A DNA stretch of 64,000 nt, from contig NZ_CP090208.1 of the NCBI RefSeq assembly GCF_021397715.1, positions 434,001-498,000 of the forward strand, read 5' to 3'. The notes below the pieces were generated by a model. That model was not told the origin of the DNA and made no database searches. It saw only the letters and a list, made by a program, of their open reading frames with translations. The stretch comes from Pantoea agglomerans. GTDB lineage: Bacteria; Pseudomonadota; Gammaproteobacteria; Enterobacterales; Enterobacteriaceae. A program made the translations under genes and the position numbers. Of the stretch, positions 33,712-42,670 are shown piece after piece (position 1 is the stretch's first letter; every line of letters starts with the position of its first letter).

Positions 33712-34764
33712 TCAGTAAAGCGTTTCAAAATCCGCGGTGCCAGTTAGCTTCGCCTGTACGGCAGCGGCCAGTCGGGTCAGCATAATCGCGGCCAGCGCAA
33801 AGCCGCTGCCGATAGCGGTGGCCAGCAGGCGATCCTCCGCCACGTTGCCCTGCACCAGTCCGGTGAGCGAAATCATCAGCACCACCATCAGCGTGACAAA
33901 AAAGGTAAAAACAAAATAAGAACCGTTCGCCAGCCGGTAGGAGAGCGTAAACGCCACGTAAGCGGAGAGGAGAAAGGCGGCTGCCAGCACGCCTGGCTGC
34001 GGGAGAAGGTGGGTAAGAATGCCCGCCGCCAGACAGCCGGATAAGGTGCCCAGCGTCCGGGCGGGGACCCGCAGCAGCGACTCGCGAAAATGGTTACGCA
34101 GGCAGAGCAGCAGCGTCATGCCGGTCCAGTAGCCGTTCTTCACCGAAAAATGCTGCACCGTCACCAGCGCGGCACCCATAGCGACGACGGCAAACACCAC
34201 CGACCAGCGCAGGTGTATTCTGGGCCGCGAGGTCTGGCGAAGACGTCGCAGCGCGCTGCGCCAGCTCAGCCTGCTCAGCGATTGCAGCCGGAAATCTCCG
34301 TTTCGCAGTAGCAGGCAAATCAGCGTGAGCTGCACGGCACCGCCGAGCATCACCAGCCCGGCGCGGCTGGCAGCATGAGTGATATCGCCCGGAAAATAGC
34401 CTGAAATCATCCAGGCGATGGCTGACTGCTGTACTACCCAGCCAGCCGTCCCGTTGATCCCACTGATCACCGCGTAGCCAGCGGCAAACAGCATTGCGCC
34501 GCTGACAAACAGCACCAGGCTGTGGGCCAGCGCACCCAAAAAAGCAAACAACCCGAGGCCGAGCAGCGTGACCAGCAGTAATTTTGCTGACGATCCCTCC
34601 CAGGTTTTACTCGCACCAAACGCCAGCGGCAGCGCACCACTGGCCATCACGCTGGCCTCCCGTAGATGATCGGTGCCCAGTCCGAAGCCAAAAATTAGCA
34701 GGATCGCGGGCAGGCAGCAGAGCGCTAATCGCATGTCGTGTCTGCATTGCTGAAAATTGTTCAC
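33712..34764 (-). CDS. FUSC-family inner-membrane protein
   Basis: 350 residues with two blocks of hydrophobic helices, one in the N-terminal half and one in the C-terminal half (VVFAVVAMGAALVTVQHF, GYWTGMTLLLCLRNHFRESLLRVPARTLGTLSGCLAAGIL), separated by a basic cytoplasmic loop. The second block is the FUSC (fusaric-acid-resistance / aromatic-acid exporter) signature. It is shorter than AaeB (about 650) and has no AaeA-like partner. Convergent with the UbiD gene; a 9-bp-stem hairpin lies between at 33684-33705. Possibly exports an aromatic acid related to the UbiD gene, which is speculation from proximity. Confidence 0.8.
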   Translation of the reverse strand: MNNFQQCRHDMRLALCCLPAILLIFGFGLGTDHLREASVMASGALPLAFGASKTWEGSSAKLLLVTLLGLGLFAFLGALAHSLVLFVSGAMLFAAGYAVISGINGTAGWVVQQSAIAWMISGYFPGDITHAASRAGLVMLGGAVQLTLICLLLRNGDFRLQSLSRLSWRSALRRLRQTSRPRIHLRWSVVFAVVAMGAALVTVQHFSVKNGYWTGMTLLLCLRNHFRESLLRVPARTLGTLSGCLAAGILTHLLPQPGVLAAAFLLSAYVAFTLSYRLANGSYFVFTFFVTLMVVLMISLTGLVQGNVAEDRLLATAIGSGFALAAIMLTRLAAAVQAKLTGTADFETLY

Positions 34765-35023
34765 GGCGTTTCCCTGATTTGAATCGCGATGGCAACATTG
34801 CCGCGGCTAAAAGTGTGAACCAGATCTCATCGCTCAGCCAGGTTTTTAGCCGGCCGGGCAGGGGGAATCGCCGGACAAGTGGCGGGTAAAGTGTGCGCAA
34901 TGTCACATTATCGGGTTGCTAACCGGGGGCTTCCTTTCTATAGTCTGCCCGCATTTGCAGCGCGTCAGGACGATAGATGTCCGGCTCTGCGGTTTTGTTA
35001 TCTGTTCAATCCATTGGGAAATT

Positions 35024-36223
35024 ATGTTGTCAAAAAATAATCGGGAAACCGACGCTGCCGGCTTTGCCCGCTGGGCATTGCTGGCGCTGGCGCTGGGCGG
35101 ATTCGGCATCGGCACTGGCGAGTTCATCATGATGGGCCTGCTGCCCGATGTATCACGATCGCTCGCGATTACTGAGCCGCAGGCGGGGAACTCCATCGCC
35201 AGCTATGCGCTCGGCGTGGTGGTGGGTGCGCCGGTTATTGCCGTACTGGCTGCGCGGATGGCGCGTAAGTCGCTGCTGCTGATCCTGATGGCGCTGTTCA
35301 GCGCGGGTAATGTCGCCAGCGCCATGGCTGACAGCTATCACGGGCTGATTGTGGCGCGCTTCCTGACCGGCCTGCCGCACGGTGCCTATTTTGGCGTGGC
35401 GTCACTGGTGGCCGCCTCGCTGGTGCCGATCGAGCGACGTGGCCGGGCGCTGGCGTCACTGATGCTCGGGCTGACGGTGGCAACCCTGGTCGGTGTACCG
35501 CTGGGATCGTGGATTGGGCAGTTGTTTAGCTGGCATGTAGTCTTCACCTTTGTCGGTGCCATTGGCGTGCTGACCTGTCTGCTGATTGGCCGTTATGTGC
35601 CTTACACGCCCGGTGATGCCGATGCGCATCCGTTGCGTGAACTGGGTGCGCTGAAAAACCCGCAGGTCTTGCTGACGCTGCTGGTGGGTGCGGTCGGATT
35701 CGGCGGCATGTTTGCCATCTTCAGCTACATCGCACCGACGCTGATCAACATTGCCGGTATGTCAGCGTCGCTGATTCCGTGGGCGATGGTGGCGTTTGGT
35801 CTGGGGATGATTATCGGTAACCTGGTGGGCGGTCGACTGGCTGACGGGCGGGTGCTGAATATCATTGGCTGGACGCTGTTATGGAATGTCATGGTGATGG
35901 CGGCGTTCCCGCTACTGGTGCAGCATGTGGCAACCGGTCTGCTGGCGACCTTCCTGATCGGTACCTGTTCTGCCATGTTGCCGTCGCTGCAGATCCGCCT
36001 GATGGATGTTGCCAATGATTCACAAACGCTGGCGGCAGCGATGAACCACTCCGCGCTGAACATTGCCAACGCGATGGGGGCGTATCTGGGAGGCCTGACG
36101 GTGTCGCTGGGCTTTGGCTGGATCTCTACCGCCTGGGTCGGTGTGGCGCTGGGCATCGCCGGTTTGCTGGTGTTCACCGTTACCGCTCGTCACGCTGCGC
36201 GGCAGCAGCCTCAACCGGCATAA
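35024..36223 (+). CDS. AraJ-like MFS sugar/drug efflux transporter
   Basis: 399 residues, 12 helices. GGFGIGTGEFIMMGLLPDVSRSLAITEPQAG is the classic N-terminal signature of the DHA1 AraJ/YdhP/CmlA-like group; FLTGLPHGAYFGVASLVAASLVP is helix 4-5 motif C region. Start ATG 35024 with TGGGAA upstream; an extension to 34916 would run through the divergent promoter. Substrate unknown. A good terminator follows at 36236-36271. Confidence 0.9.
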   Translation: MLSKNNRETDAAGFARWALLALALGGFGIGTGEFIMMGLLPDVSRSLAITEPQAGNSIASYALGVVVGAPVIAVLAARMARKSLLLILMALFSAGNVASAMADSYHGLIVARFLTGLPHGAYFGVASLVAASLVPIERRGRALASLMLGLTVATLVGVPLGSWIGQLFSWHVVFTFVGAIGVLTCLLIGRYVPYTPGDADAHPLRELGALKNPQVLLTLLVGAVGFGGMFAIFSYIAPTLINIAGMSASLIPWAMVAFGLGMIIGNLVGGRLADGRVLNIIGWTLLWNVMVMAAFPLLVQHVATGLLATFLIGTCSAMLPSLQIRLMDVANDSQTLAAAMNHSALNIANAMGAYLGGLTVSLGFGWISTAWVGVALGIAGLLVFTVTARHAARQQPQPA

Positions 36224-36235
36224 TTACCCGCATCG

Positions 36236-36275
36236 AAAGCGCAACGAAATAAGATATTATCGTTGCGCTTTATCT
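36236..36275 (+). terminator. Terminator after the AraJ-like gene
   Basis: 12-bp perfect stem AAAGCGCAACGA (36236-36247) / TCGTTGCGCTTT (36260-36271), 12-base loop. Confidence 0.8.
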
Positions 36276-36429
36276 GAACCTGTCCGGCATTAATATTTCT
36301 TGCTATTATCCTGCGCCGGGTTATTTATTTTATTCGCACATGCTCTTATTTTCGGCGCCAGGCGAAGCGCGACATTTCCCGAAAGCAGAAAAGGCCGCTG
36401 CGATTAAAAGCGCTCCGGACGTCTGGATG

Positions 36430-36659
36430 TTAAAATTAAATTAAAATAGTGTTTGATAAAAGCGATGATGCGTGGCTTAATAGCGTCATCGGTTTGGAAC
36501 ACAGACCTTATGAAAGCAGTTTTAGTAAAGCAGTCCTCAGTGCAAGCGATATCAAACGATACCCCTTCTTGTGAGTCTCCTCCTAAGTGCCTAGTAAGTA
36601 TCCCTCTGAAAGACAGGCCATCTTCGCCACTTAGTGGCTCATAAATTAAGGAAGTATCG
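36430..36659 (+). promoter_or_regulatory. Long leader of the cold-shock gene
   Basis: About 230 bp of untranslated-looking sequence before the csp ATG. CspA-family mRNAs carry leaders of 140-160 nt that refold at low temperature. The AT-rich block around 36430-36460 is the likely promoter; AAGGAAG at 36649-36655 is the ribosome-binding site. CCACTTAGTGG (36626-36636) can form a small hairpin just before it. A short open frame over this stretch (from 36453) looks like noise. Confidence 0.5.
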
Positions 36660-36872
36660 ATGTCTAATAAAATGACTGGTTTAGTAAAATGGTTTGACGC
36701 TGGTAAAGGTTTTGGTTTTATCTCTCCTCAGGATGGCAGCAAAGATGTATTCGTACATTTCTCTGCAATTCAGGGTAACGATTATAAAACTCTGGATGAA
36801 GGTCAGCAGGTCGAATTCACTATTGAAAACGGCGCTAAAGGCCCATCAGCAGCTAACGTCAGCCCGCTGTAA
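36660..36872 (+). CDS. Cold-shock protein, CspA family
   Basis: 70 residues forming one OB-fold cold-shock domain. RNP1 KGFGFI and RNP2 VFVHFSAI are intact; MTGLVKWFDAGKGFGFIS and the ending GPSAANVSPL are typical of enterobacterial CspA/B/G proteins. Binds single-stranded RNA and DNA and keeps mRNA unfolded in the cold. Which csp paralogue it is cannot be told without comparison. Ends in a clear terminator. Confidence 0.95.
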   Translation: MSNKMTGLVKWFDAGKGFGFISPQDGSKDVFVHFSAIQGNDYKTLDEGQQVEFTIENGAKGPSAANVSPL

Positions 36873-36951
36873 ATTTTAATTGTCAATGACGCTTACAAAC
36901 GCGATGACGGTAACAACCTGAGCAGATAAGCGTAAAATTGATAATTAACAG

Positions 36952-36980
36952 AACCCGCCTTGTGCGGGTTTTTTGTTTTT
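36952..36980 (+). terminator. Rho-independent terminator of csp
   Basis: AACCCGC / GCGGGTT stem (36952-36958, 36964-36970) with a run of T residues. Confidence 0.85.
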
Positions 36981-37036
36981 TTAAAACGCCACAAAATCCG
37001 ATAATTTATATTTTATCTCCGCAGTGAAATTTCCTC

Positions 37037-37134
37037 TTTCGCCTTTCGCCTTTCGCCTTTCGCCTTTCGCCTTTCGCCTTTCGCCTTTCGCCTTTCGCCT
37101 TTCGCCTTTCGCCTTTCGCCTTTTGCCTTTTGCC
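37037..37134. repeat. Heptamer tandem repeat (TTTCGCC)12 plus two TTTTGCC units
   Basis: Twelve perfect 7-bp units from 37037 to 37120, then two units with C-to-T change (37121-37134). The repeat ends 153 bp before the GapC-like start and begins 57 bp after the csp terminator. Seven is not a multiple of three, and no gene reads through it convincingly, although an open frame does cross it. Copy number of such repeats often varies by slippage. Confidence 0.97.
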
Positions 37135-37287
37135 ATTGTCATGCCTGCACGCTCTGCGGCGCATAGATTGCCCCTCCTTCAGCCTGGCCTGATGCTATTT
37201 TTACTGAGAATATCGGCGCGGGCCGGACTTCACAGGTGCTGCACGCGTGACAAACCAACGGGTTTAACTGACAGGCTGGAGATCACA

Positions 37288-38289
37288 ATGAAGAAGATCG
37301 GCATTAATGGTTTTGGACGTATCGGTCGTCTGGTCCTCAGACGTATTCTTGAGCAGCAGGAAGCGGTGGAAATCGTGGCTATTAACGATTTAACCTCACC
37401 CGAAATGCTGGCCTATCTGCTGAAATATGATATCAACTACGGCGCTTTTCCGTTCAGCGTTGAGGCGGGTGACAAAGCGCTGCAGGTGGACGGCAAAAAG
37501 ATCACCGTGTTCGCCGAGAAAGAGGCGCGCAACATTCCGTGGGGCGAACTGGGCGTAGACGTGGTCATTGAGTGTACCGGCTTCTATACCTCGGCAGAAA
37601 AAGCGCAGGCGCATATCGATGCGGGAGCAAAACGGGTACTGATCTCCGCGCCCGCCGGGGAGATGAAGACCGTGGTGTATAACGTTAACCACGACACGCT
37701 CAGCGCCGAAGACACCATTGTTTCCGTCGCCTCCTGTACCACCAACTGCCTGGCCCCGATGGCGAAAGCGCTGCACGACAATTTCGGCATCAAAGTGGGC
37801 ACCATGACCACGATCCATGCTTACACCGGTACCCAGGCGCTGGTGGACGGGCCGCGCGGCAAAGATTTTCGGGCCTCGCGCGCGGCGGCAGAGAATATCA
37901 TTCCGCATACCACCGGCGCGGCGAAGGCGATTGGCCTGGTGATCCCCGCACTCTCCGGCAAATTAAAAGGTCATGCGCAGCGCGTGCCGACCAAAACCGG
38001 ATCGGTAACTGAACTGGTGTCGATTCTGGAGAAGAAGGTCACGGTCGGGGAGATTAACGCGGCGCTGAAGCAGGCGTGCGAAAACAACGAATCCTTTAAA
38101 TATACCGAGGACCCGATTGTCTCTTCTGATGTGATCGGCCTGCCGTTTGGATCGATTTTCGACGCCAGCCAGACCGAAATCAGTGAAGCGGGCGATCTGC
38201 AACTGGTGAAAACGGTCTCCTGGTATGACAACGAATATGGTTTCGTTACCCAGCTAGTCCGGGTGCTGCACACCTTCGTTAATCTGTAA
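37288..38289 (+). CDS. Glyceraldehyde-3-phosphate dehydrogenase, GapC-like
   Basis: 333 residues. NAD-binding GINGFGRIGRLVLRR, active-site SCTTNC with Cys150, and TTIHAYTGTQ with His177. INDLTSPEMLAYLLKYDINYG and the whole sequence resemble the GapC type seen in Gram-positives and, as a broken gene, in E. coli K-12, rather than the main GapA. Here it is intact. Start ATG 37288 with GGAG upstream is clear; the frame continues upstream through the heptamer repeat to 37024 but that extension is low-complexity and improbable. A second GAPDH could serve a special growth condition. Confidence 0.88.
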   Translation: MKKIGINGFGRIGRLVLRRILEQQEAVEIVAINDLTSPEMLAYLLKYDINYGAFPFSVEAGDKALQVDGKKITVFAEKEARNIPWGELGVDVVIECTGFYTSAEKAQAHIDAGAKRVLISAPAGEMKTVVYNVNHDTLSAEDTIVSVASCTTNCLAPMAKALHDNFGIKVGTMTTIHAYTGTQALVDGPRGKDFRASRAAAENIIPHTTGAAKAIGLVIPALSGKLKGHAQRVPTKTGSVTELVSILEKKVTVGEINAALKQACENNESFKYTEDPIVSSDVIGLPFGSIFDASQTEISEAGDLQLVKTVSWYDNEYGFVTQLVRVLHTFVNL

Positions 38290-38296
38290 GCCTTTC

Positions 38297-38323
38297 AGGC
38301 CGTTCTCGCCGAACGGCCTTATT
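38297..38323. terminator. Terminator between gapC-like gene and lplA
   Basis: AGGCCGTTC (38297-38305) / GAACGGCCT (38311-38319), 5-base loop, then TATT. Convergent genes on both sides. Confidence 0.7.
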
Positions 38324-38326
38324 CGG

Positions 38327-39343
38327 TTAACGCAGGCTGGCGACCAGCCACTGCTGTAGCTCATTCAGTTCCAGCTGCTGTTGCGGGAAATCGGCTTTGA
38401 GCTGGCTCATCACCGCGTCTAGCGCGTCCGGGCGATAGACGATGCCCTGTAACCGCTGCGCCAGCGTTTCCAGCGGCGTCGGGTTCAGGCTGTCGCTGAA
38501 AATCTGACAGCGGGTGATGACACCGCGCTCAATATCAAAATGAATCTCAACGCCGCCCCAGCTAAAGCGCTGATCCAGCAGATGCGAGAAATCCGGTGCC
38601 TGACCAAAGTTCCACTCCCAGCTACTCTGGCGGGCAAACTGCTGTTCAAAGCCCGGCAGGTCGGGCAGGGCATCCGGCGAAATATATTCAGGCTCGCAAT
38701 GCACATTGAAATGTTCAAAACAGGCTTCAGTCACCGCGGCACAGATCGCCTCATAGCTGATGCCGGGGCTTAGCTCTGCCAGATTCGCCACTCTGGCGCG
38801 CACCGAAGTGATGCCTTTGGCCTGCAATTTTTTAACGTCAGGATTGAGGTAATCGGCCAGCCGCGACAGATCGGCGTCAATCAGAATGGTGCCGTGATGA
38901 AAGCCGCGATCGGGCGTTTCACGGTAGGCCGAACCGGATATTTTTCGCAGCCCGTCGGCAGTGTTAACCACCAGATCGTTACGTCCCGAGGCTTCCGCAG
39001 ACAAGCCCAGTTTCGCCAGCGCACGCAGGATAATCGCGGTTGAGACGCTTTTATCGTAGCCCGGCTTGCCAGCCATAAAGGTGAAACAGCAGTTGCCGAG
39101 ATCGTGAAACACCGCGCCGCCGCCGCTGCTACGCCGGGCCAGCCTGATGCCATCTTCTGCCATACGACGGGTATTACACTCTTTCCACGGGTTTTGCGCC
39201 CGTCCGATCACCACCGTCTCCGCATTGCGCCATAAAAACAGCACCCGCTGGGTCGCTGGCATCTGACGGAAAATGCACTCTTCCACCGCCAGGTTAAACC
39301 AGGGATCGTTCGACTCAGATAACAATAACCGTAAAGAGGACAT
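38327..39343 (-). CDS. lplA: Lipoate-protein ligase A
   Basis: Attaches free lipoate to the E2 subunits of 2-oxoacid dehydrogenases and to GcvH using ATP. 338 residues. Very close to E. coli LplA: SNDPWFNLAVEECIFRQMPA, LFLWRNAETVVIGRAQNPWKE, RRSSGGGAVFHDLGN, ASGRNDLVV and KISGSAYRET with the catalytic Lys. Start ATG 39343 (MSSLRLLLSESNDPW) matches the E. coli start and has GGGAG upstream; the frame extends 41 codons further but without similarity. Confidence 0.96.
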   Translation of the reverse strand: MSSLRLLLSESNDPWFNLAVEECIFRQMPATQRVLFLWRNAETVVIGRAQNPWKECNTRRMAEDGIRLARRSSGGGAVFHDLGNCCFTFMAGKPGYDKSVSTAIILRALAKLGLSAEASGRNDLVVNTADGLRKISGSAYRETPDRGFHHGTILIDADLSRLADYLNPDVKKLQAKGITSVRARVANLAELSPGISYEAICAAVTEACFEHFNVHCEPEYISPDALPDLPGFEQQFARQSSWEWNFGQAPDFSHLLDQRFSWGGVEIHFDIERGVITRCQIFSDSLNPTPLETLAQRLQGIVYRPDALDAVMSQLKADFPQQQLELNELQQWLVASLR

Positions 39344-39575
39344 CAACGACTCCCGTTCCTTTAGAGAATGCGCCCGGCTGTCAGGCAGATAAGAGAGTGT
39401 AACAGCAGAGCGGGGCGACATTAAGCTGATGGGGCGATGCAGAGAAGCAGGTCTGGTCGTCAGCAAGGATTAAAGATAGAGAGCACGACGTTATCATTTC
39501 GAGAGTTAACAGGGTTGGTTGGTGCAAGAGGAAACTGCTAGTATAAAGACCTGTTAAGCAGTCTCCGGAGAAACT

Positions 39576-39827
39576 ATGCCGCATATTATCCTGAGTGACA
39601 CCAGTGCCAGCGTCAGCGAACTGAAAAAAAACCCGATGGCGACCGTTAATGCTGGTGAGGGTTATCCTGTCGCCATTCTTAATCGCAATCAGCCCGCTTT
39701 TTACTGTGTGCCTGCGGAGTTATATGAGCAGATACTCGATGCGCTGGACGATAGTGAACTGGTAAAGCTGGTTAACCAACGTAGCCAGCAGAAGCTGATT
39801 GACGTCGATCTGGACGATTTTCTGTGA
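39576..39827 (+). CDS. stbD: StbD/RelB-type antitoxin
   Basis: 83 residues. SVSELKKNPMATV and AILNRNQPAFYCVPAELYEQILD are the conserved Phd/YefM-StbD fold region that binds the operator DNA; the acidic C-terminus (VDLDDFL) would wrap the toxin. It ends in a GTGA overlap with the toxin gene. A repeat ACTGCT/AGCAGT about 25-45 bp upstream could be the autoregulatory operator. Confidence 0.9.
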   Translation: MPHIILSDTSASVSELKKNPMATVNAGEGYPVAILNRNQPAFYCVPAELYEQILDALDDSELVKLVNQRSQQKLIDVDLDDFL

Positions 39828-40111
39828 CTTACACAATAAAATTCAGAGAAGAAGCGTTAAAAGAGTGGCTAAAGCTGGATAAAGCCATTCAGCAGCAGTT
39901 TGCAAAGAAACTAAAGAAGTGTTGTGAGCATCCCCATATTCCCACTGCGGCTCTGCGCGGGTTAAAAGACTGTTATAAGATCAAACTCCGGGCGTCCGGT
40001 TTTCGCCTGGTCTATCAGGTCATCGACGATCAACTCATCATTGCGGTGGTTGCAGTAGGGAAACGTGAGCGCAGTGAAGTCTACAATCTTGCCAGCAAAA
40101 GAATGCGTTAG
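39824..40111 (+). CDS. stbE: RelE/StbE-family toxin (ribosome-dependent mRNA interferase)
   Basis: 95 residues of the RelE fold. FREEALKEWLKLDKAIQQQFAKKLKK, LRGLKDCYKIKLRASGFRLVYQV and VAVGKRERSEVYNLA are the family landmarks, including the basic and C-terminal Tyr residues used for mRNA cleavage on the ribosome. GTG start overlaps the antitoxin stop by 4 bp. Unlike the MazEF module at the window start, this pair is intact. Confidence 0.92.
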   Translation: MTYTIKFREEALKEWLKLDKAIQQQFAKKLKKCCEHPHIPTAALRGLKDCYKIKLRASGFRLVYQVIDDQLIIAVVAVGKRERSEVYNLASKRMR

Positions 40112-40349
40112 GGCGCTGGCGTAAGGCTCACATTCACCTGAACTGTCAATGGGCGTTAAGCCGCTAGCTCATCCTCCCCACCTCTGACAATCATTCATGC
40201 TGCCGCGCCGTGGCAAAAAAACATTAAATGCCGTCTCCCCGCCAATCCCGGCACATCCCGATTCGCCGTTATGCCAGTATTAACCTTCACGTCCCTAAGC
40301 ACACTGATAATGCTGCTTATTTTACTCGTCCCGAAAGGTGCCCGCCGTT

Positions 40350-41255
40350 ATGAATGCCTCTGCTGGCATAGCGATGAAAATCATGGCTGCATTAAGCTCG
40401 ACGCTGATGCTGGCCTGCGTCAAAGGTCTCGACGGTGCCATTCCGGTCGGTGAGGTGATCTTCTTTCGATCGGTGCTGGCGCTGGTGCCACTGATGATCT
40501 GGCTGAAAACTCAGGGCAGCATAGTGGAGGGCATCCGCACCCGTAACGTGCGCGGTCATTTTCTGCGCGGTCTGGCGGGCACCGGTGGCCTCTATTTCAG
40601 CTACCTGTCGCTGCTCTATATCTCGCTTACCGATGCTACCGCCATTAACTATGCGGCTCCGCTGTTTACCGTGCTGCTGGCGGCGCTGCTGCTGCGAGAA
40701 AAAGTGCGGCATCATCGCTGGGTGGCAGTGGTAGCCGGATTCAGCGGCATCATCGTGATGTTCTCCGGTCACCTGTCACTGAAAGCCAGCTTCTCACTGG
40801 CCGCTTCTGCCGGGATACTGCTGGCACTGATGGCGGCGTTTTGCACCGCCTGTGCGCTGGTGCAGATACGCTTTCTCCACGGGAAAGAGAAGCCCGGTGC
40901 GATTGCCTTCTGGTTCGCGGTGACCACGGCAACGACCTCGCTGATCACGCTGGCCGGCGGCTGGATCGTTCCGCAGGGAACGCAACTGCTGCTGCTGGTG
41001 GGCTGTGGATTGCTGGGTGGCATCACGCAGATCCTGATGACATTAAGCCTGCGCTACGCCGAAGCCTCGTTACTGGCCCCGTTTGACTACACCACGTTGC
41101 TGTGGTCCGTGGCGGTCGGGTATCTGTTTCTGGGGAATCTGCCTGAATCCACCACCGTCATCGGTGCAATTCTGGTGGTGCTCGGCGGGCTCTATTCGCT
41201 GTTATATGAGCGTTACCGCTTTCGCCGGAACCGGGCGGTTAGCGCCAGCTCTTAA
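40350..41255 (+). CDS. EamA-domain (DMT superfamily) permease
   Basis: About 301 residues, ten predicted helices in two EamA repeats. LKGLDGAIPVGEVIFFRS near the start, YAAPLFTVLLAALLLREKV at the end of repeat 1 and APFDYTTLLWSVAVGYLFLGNLPE in repeat 2 are the conserved pieces. ATG 40350 chosen; GTG 40338 in the same frame sits directly on the AAAGG signal and is unlikely. Exports small metabolites or amino acids in characterised relatives; substrate here unknown. Confidence 0.85.
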   Translation: MNASAGIAMKIMAALSSTLMLACVKGLDGAIPVGEVIFFRSVLALVPLMIWLKTQGSIVEGIRTRNVRGHFLRGLAGTGGLYFSYLSLLYISLTDATAINYAAPLFTVLLAALLLREKVRHHRWVAVVAGFSGIIVMFSGHLSLKASFSLAASAGILLALMAAFCTACALVQIRFLHGKEKPGAIAFWFAVTTATTSLITLAGGWIVPQGTQLLLLVGCGLLGGITQILMTLSLRYAEASLLAPFDYTTLLWSVAVGYLFLGNLPESTTVIGAILVVLGGLYSLLYERYRFRRNRAVSASS

Positions 41256-41359
41256 CGCCTCGCCGATTAATTTAACCAAAACCTCGCTGCGATCGCGTTT
41301 TCCGAATGGCGCGCCTCCCGGCGGGATGAACTGTGATCGCGGCGAAAGTTTGATCATTT

Positions 41360-41398
41360 GTAATCGATTACTTTACAGCTCACCAACGGGTAATCGAT
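41360..41398. promoter_or_regulatory. Two LacI-type operator-like sites before the transporter operon
   Basis: Site 1 is the perfect 12-bp palindrome GTAATCGATTAC (41360-41371). Site 2 starts exactly 30 bp later with the same GTAATCGAT (41390-41398). LacI-family proteins bind palindromes with a central CG, and a LacI-family gene ends this gene group. Three helical turns between sites would place both on one face of the DNA. Confidence 0.65.
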
Positions 41399-41417
41399 GA
41401 CAAATGACGAGGTTCTG

Positions 41418-42647
41418 ATGATAGCGACAGTGCAGGAGAGTGCGCGTCAGCGCATGCAGCAGCGGCTGCTGGTTCCGCGTCTTTCCCTGATGATGTTTAT
41501 GCAGTTTTTCATCTGGGGCAGCTGGTCAGTCACCCTGGGTCTGGTAATGACCCAGCATAATATGTCGCTGCTGATTGGCGACGCGTTTTCCGCCGGGCCG
41601 ATCGCCTCGATTTTGTCGCCCTTCGTGCTCGGTATGCTGGTGGATCGCTTCTTTCCGTCACAGAAGGTGATGGCGGTAATGAATCTCGCTGGCGCGGTGA
41701 TCATGTGGTTTGTGCCACAGGCGCTGATTGCAGAGAACGGCACGCTGCTGATTGCGCTGTTGTTTGGCTATACCCTCTGCTTTATGCCGACGCTGGCGCT
41801 GTCGAATAACATCGCGTTTCACAGTCTGGCCAGCAGTGAGAAAAGTTTTCCGGTAGTGAGAGTGTTCGGCACCATCGGCTGGATTGTGGCGGGGATATTT
41901 ATCGGCGTGACCGGCATCTCCGCCAGCACCGGCATCTTTCAGTTAGCGGCAATCTGCTCGCTGTTGCTGGCTATCTACAGCCTGACGTTGCCCCATACGC
42001 CAGCACCGGCCAAAGGGTTGCCGCTCAAAGTGCGGGACCTATTCTGTGCCGATGCCTTTGCGCTGCTTAAACTGCGTCATTTCCTGGTGTTCGCGCTGTG
42101 TGCCACGCTGATTTCGATTCCGCTCGGCACCTACTACGCCTTTACCGCTTCCTGGCTGGCGGATGCCGGGATTCAGAACGTCAGTACGCTGATGTCGCTG
42201 GGGCAGATGTCGGAAATCGTCTTTATGCTGATCATTCCGCTGCTGTTCCGTCGCCTCGGCGTGAAATACATGCTGCTGATCGGCATGGCGGCGTGGTTTG
42301 TTCGCTATGCCCTGTTTGCGCTGGGAATGAGTGACGAAACGCGCAGCCTGATCTATCTCGGCATCCTGTTGCACGGCATCTGCTATGACTTTTTCTTTGT
42401 CGTAGGCTTTATCTATACCGATCGCATCGCCGGTGAAAAGGTTAAAGGTCAGGCGCAGAGCATGGTGGTGATGTTTACTTATGGCATTGGCATGTTGCTG
42501 GGATCGCAGATCTCCGGTGCGCTCTATAACCAGCTGGTGGCGGGCAATGCCAGCGCGGAGAGCTGGGCGATTTTCTGGTGGATCCCGGCGGTGGCAGCGG
42601 CGCTGATTGCGATTATTTTCCTCTTCTCGTTCAGATATCGGGATTAA
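41418..42647 (+). CDS. Nucleoside/sugar:H+ symporter-like MFS transporter (NHS/NupG-like)
   Basis: 409 residues, 12 helices. LSLMMFMQFFIWGSWSVTLG in helix 1 and VRVFGTIGWIVAGIF in helix 5 are the NHS-family pattern shared with NupG and XapB; ICYDFFFVVGFIYTDRIA is the helix 10-11 region. Start ATG 41418 has GAGG at 41409-41412. Followed 23 bp later by a TIM-barrel isomerase and then a LacI-type regulator, so the real substrate is likelier a sugar or polyol than a nucleoside. Confidence 0.85.
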   Translation: MIATVQESARQRMQQRLLVPRLSLMMFMQFFIWGSWSVTLGLVMTQHNMSLLIGDAFSAGPIASILSPFVLGMLVDRFFPSQKVMAVMNLAGAVIMWFVPQALIAENGTLLIALLFGYTLCFMPTLALSNNIAFHSLASSEKSFPVVRVFGTIGWIVAGIFIGVTGISASTGIFQLAAICSLLLAIYSLTLPHTPAPAKGLPLKVRDLFCADAFALLKLRHFLVFALCATLISIPLGTYYAFTASWLADAGIQNVSTLMSLGQMSEIVFMLIIPLLFRRLGVKYMLLIGMAAWFVRYALFALGMSDETRSLIYLGILLHGICYDFFFVVGFIYTDRIAGEKVKGQAQSMVVMFTYGIGMLLGSQISGALYNQLVAGNASAESWAIFWWIPAVAAALIAIIFLFSFRYRD

Positions 42648-42670
42648 GGGCGTTATTTAAGGAGGCGGGC

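Noticed and set aside
37037..37134. CRISPR array
   Set aside because: Units are 7 bp with no spacers and no cas genes; it is a simple tandem repeat.
37024..37287. 88-codon N-terminal extension of the GapC-like protein across the heptamer repeat, giving a repeated FAFRLSP peptide
   Set aside because: GAPDH proteins begin at MKKIGINGFGRIG; ATG 37288 has its own ribosome-binding site and the extension is pure repeat translation.
40271..40453. Short plus-strand frame before the EamA permease
   Set aside because: Overlaps the permease start out of frame and lacks similarity or a ribosome-binding site.
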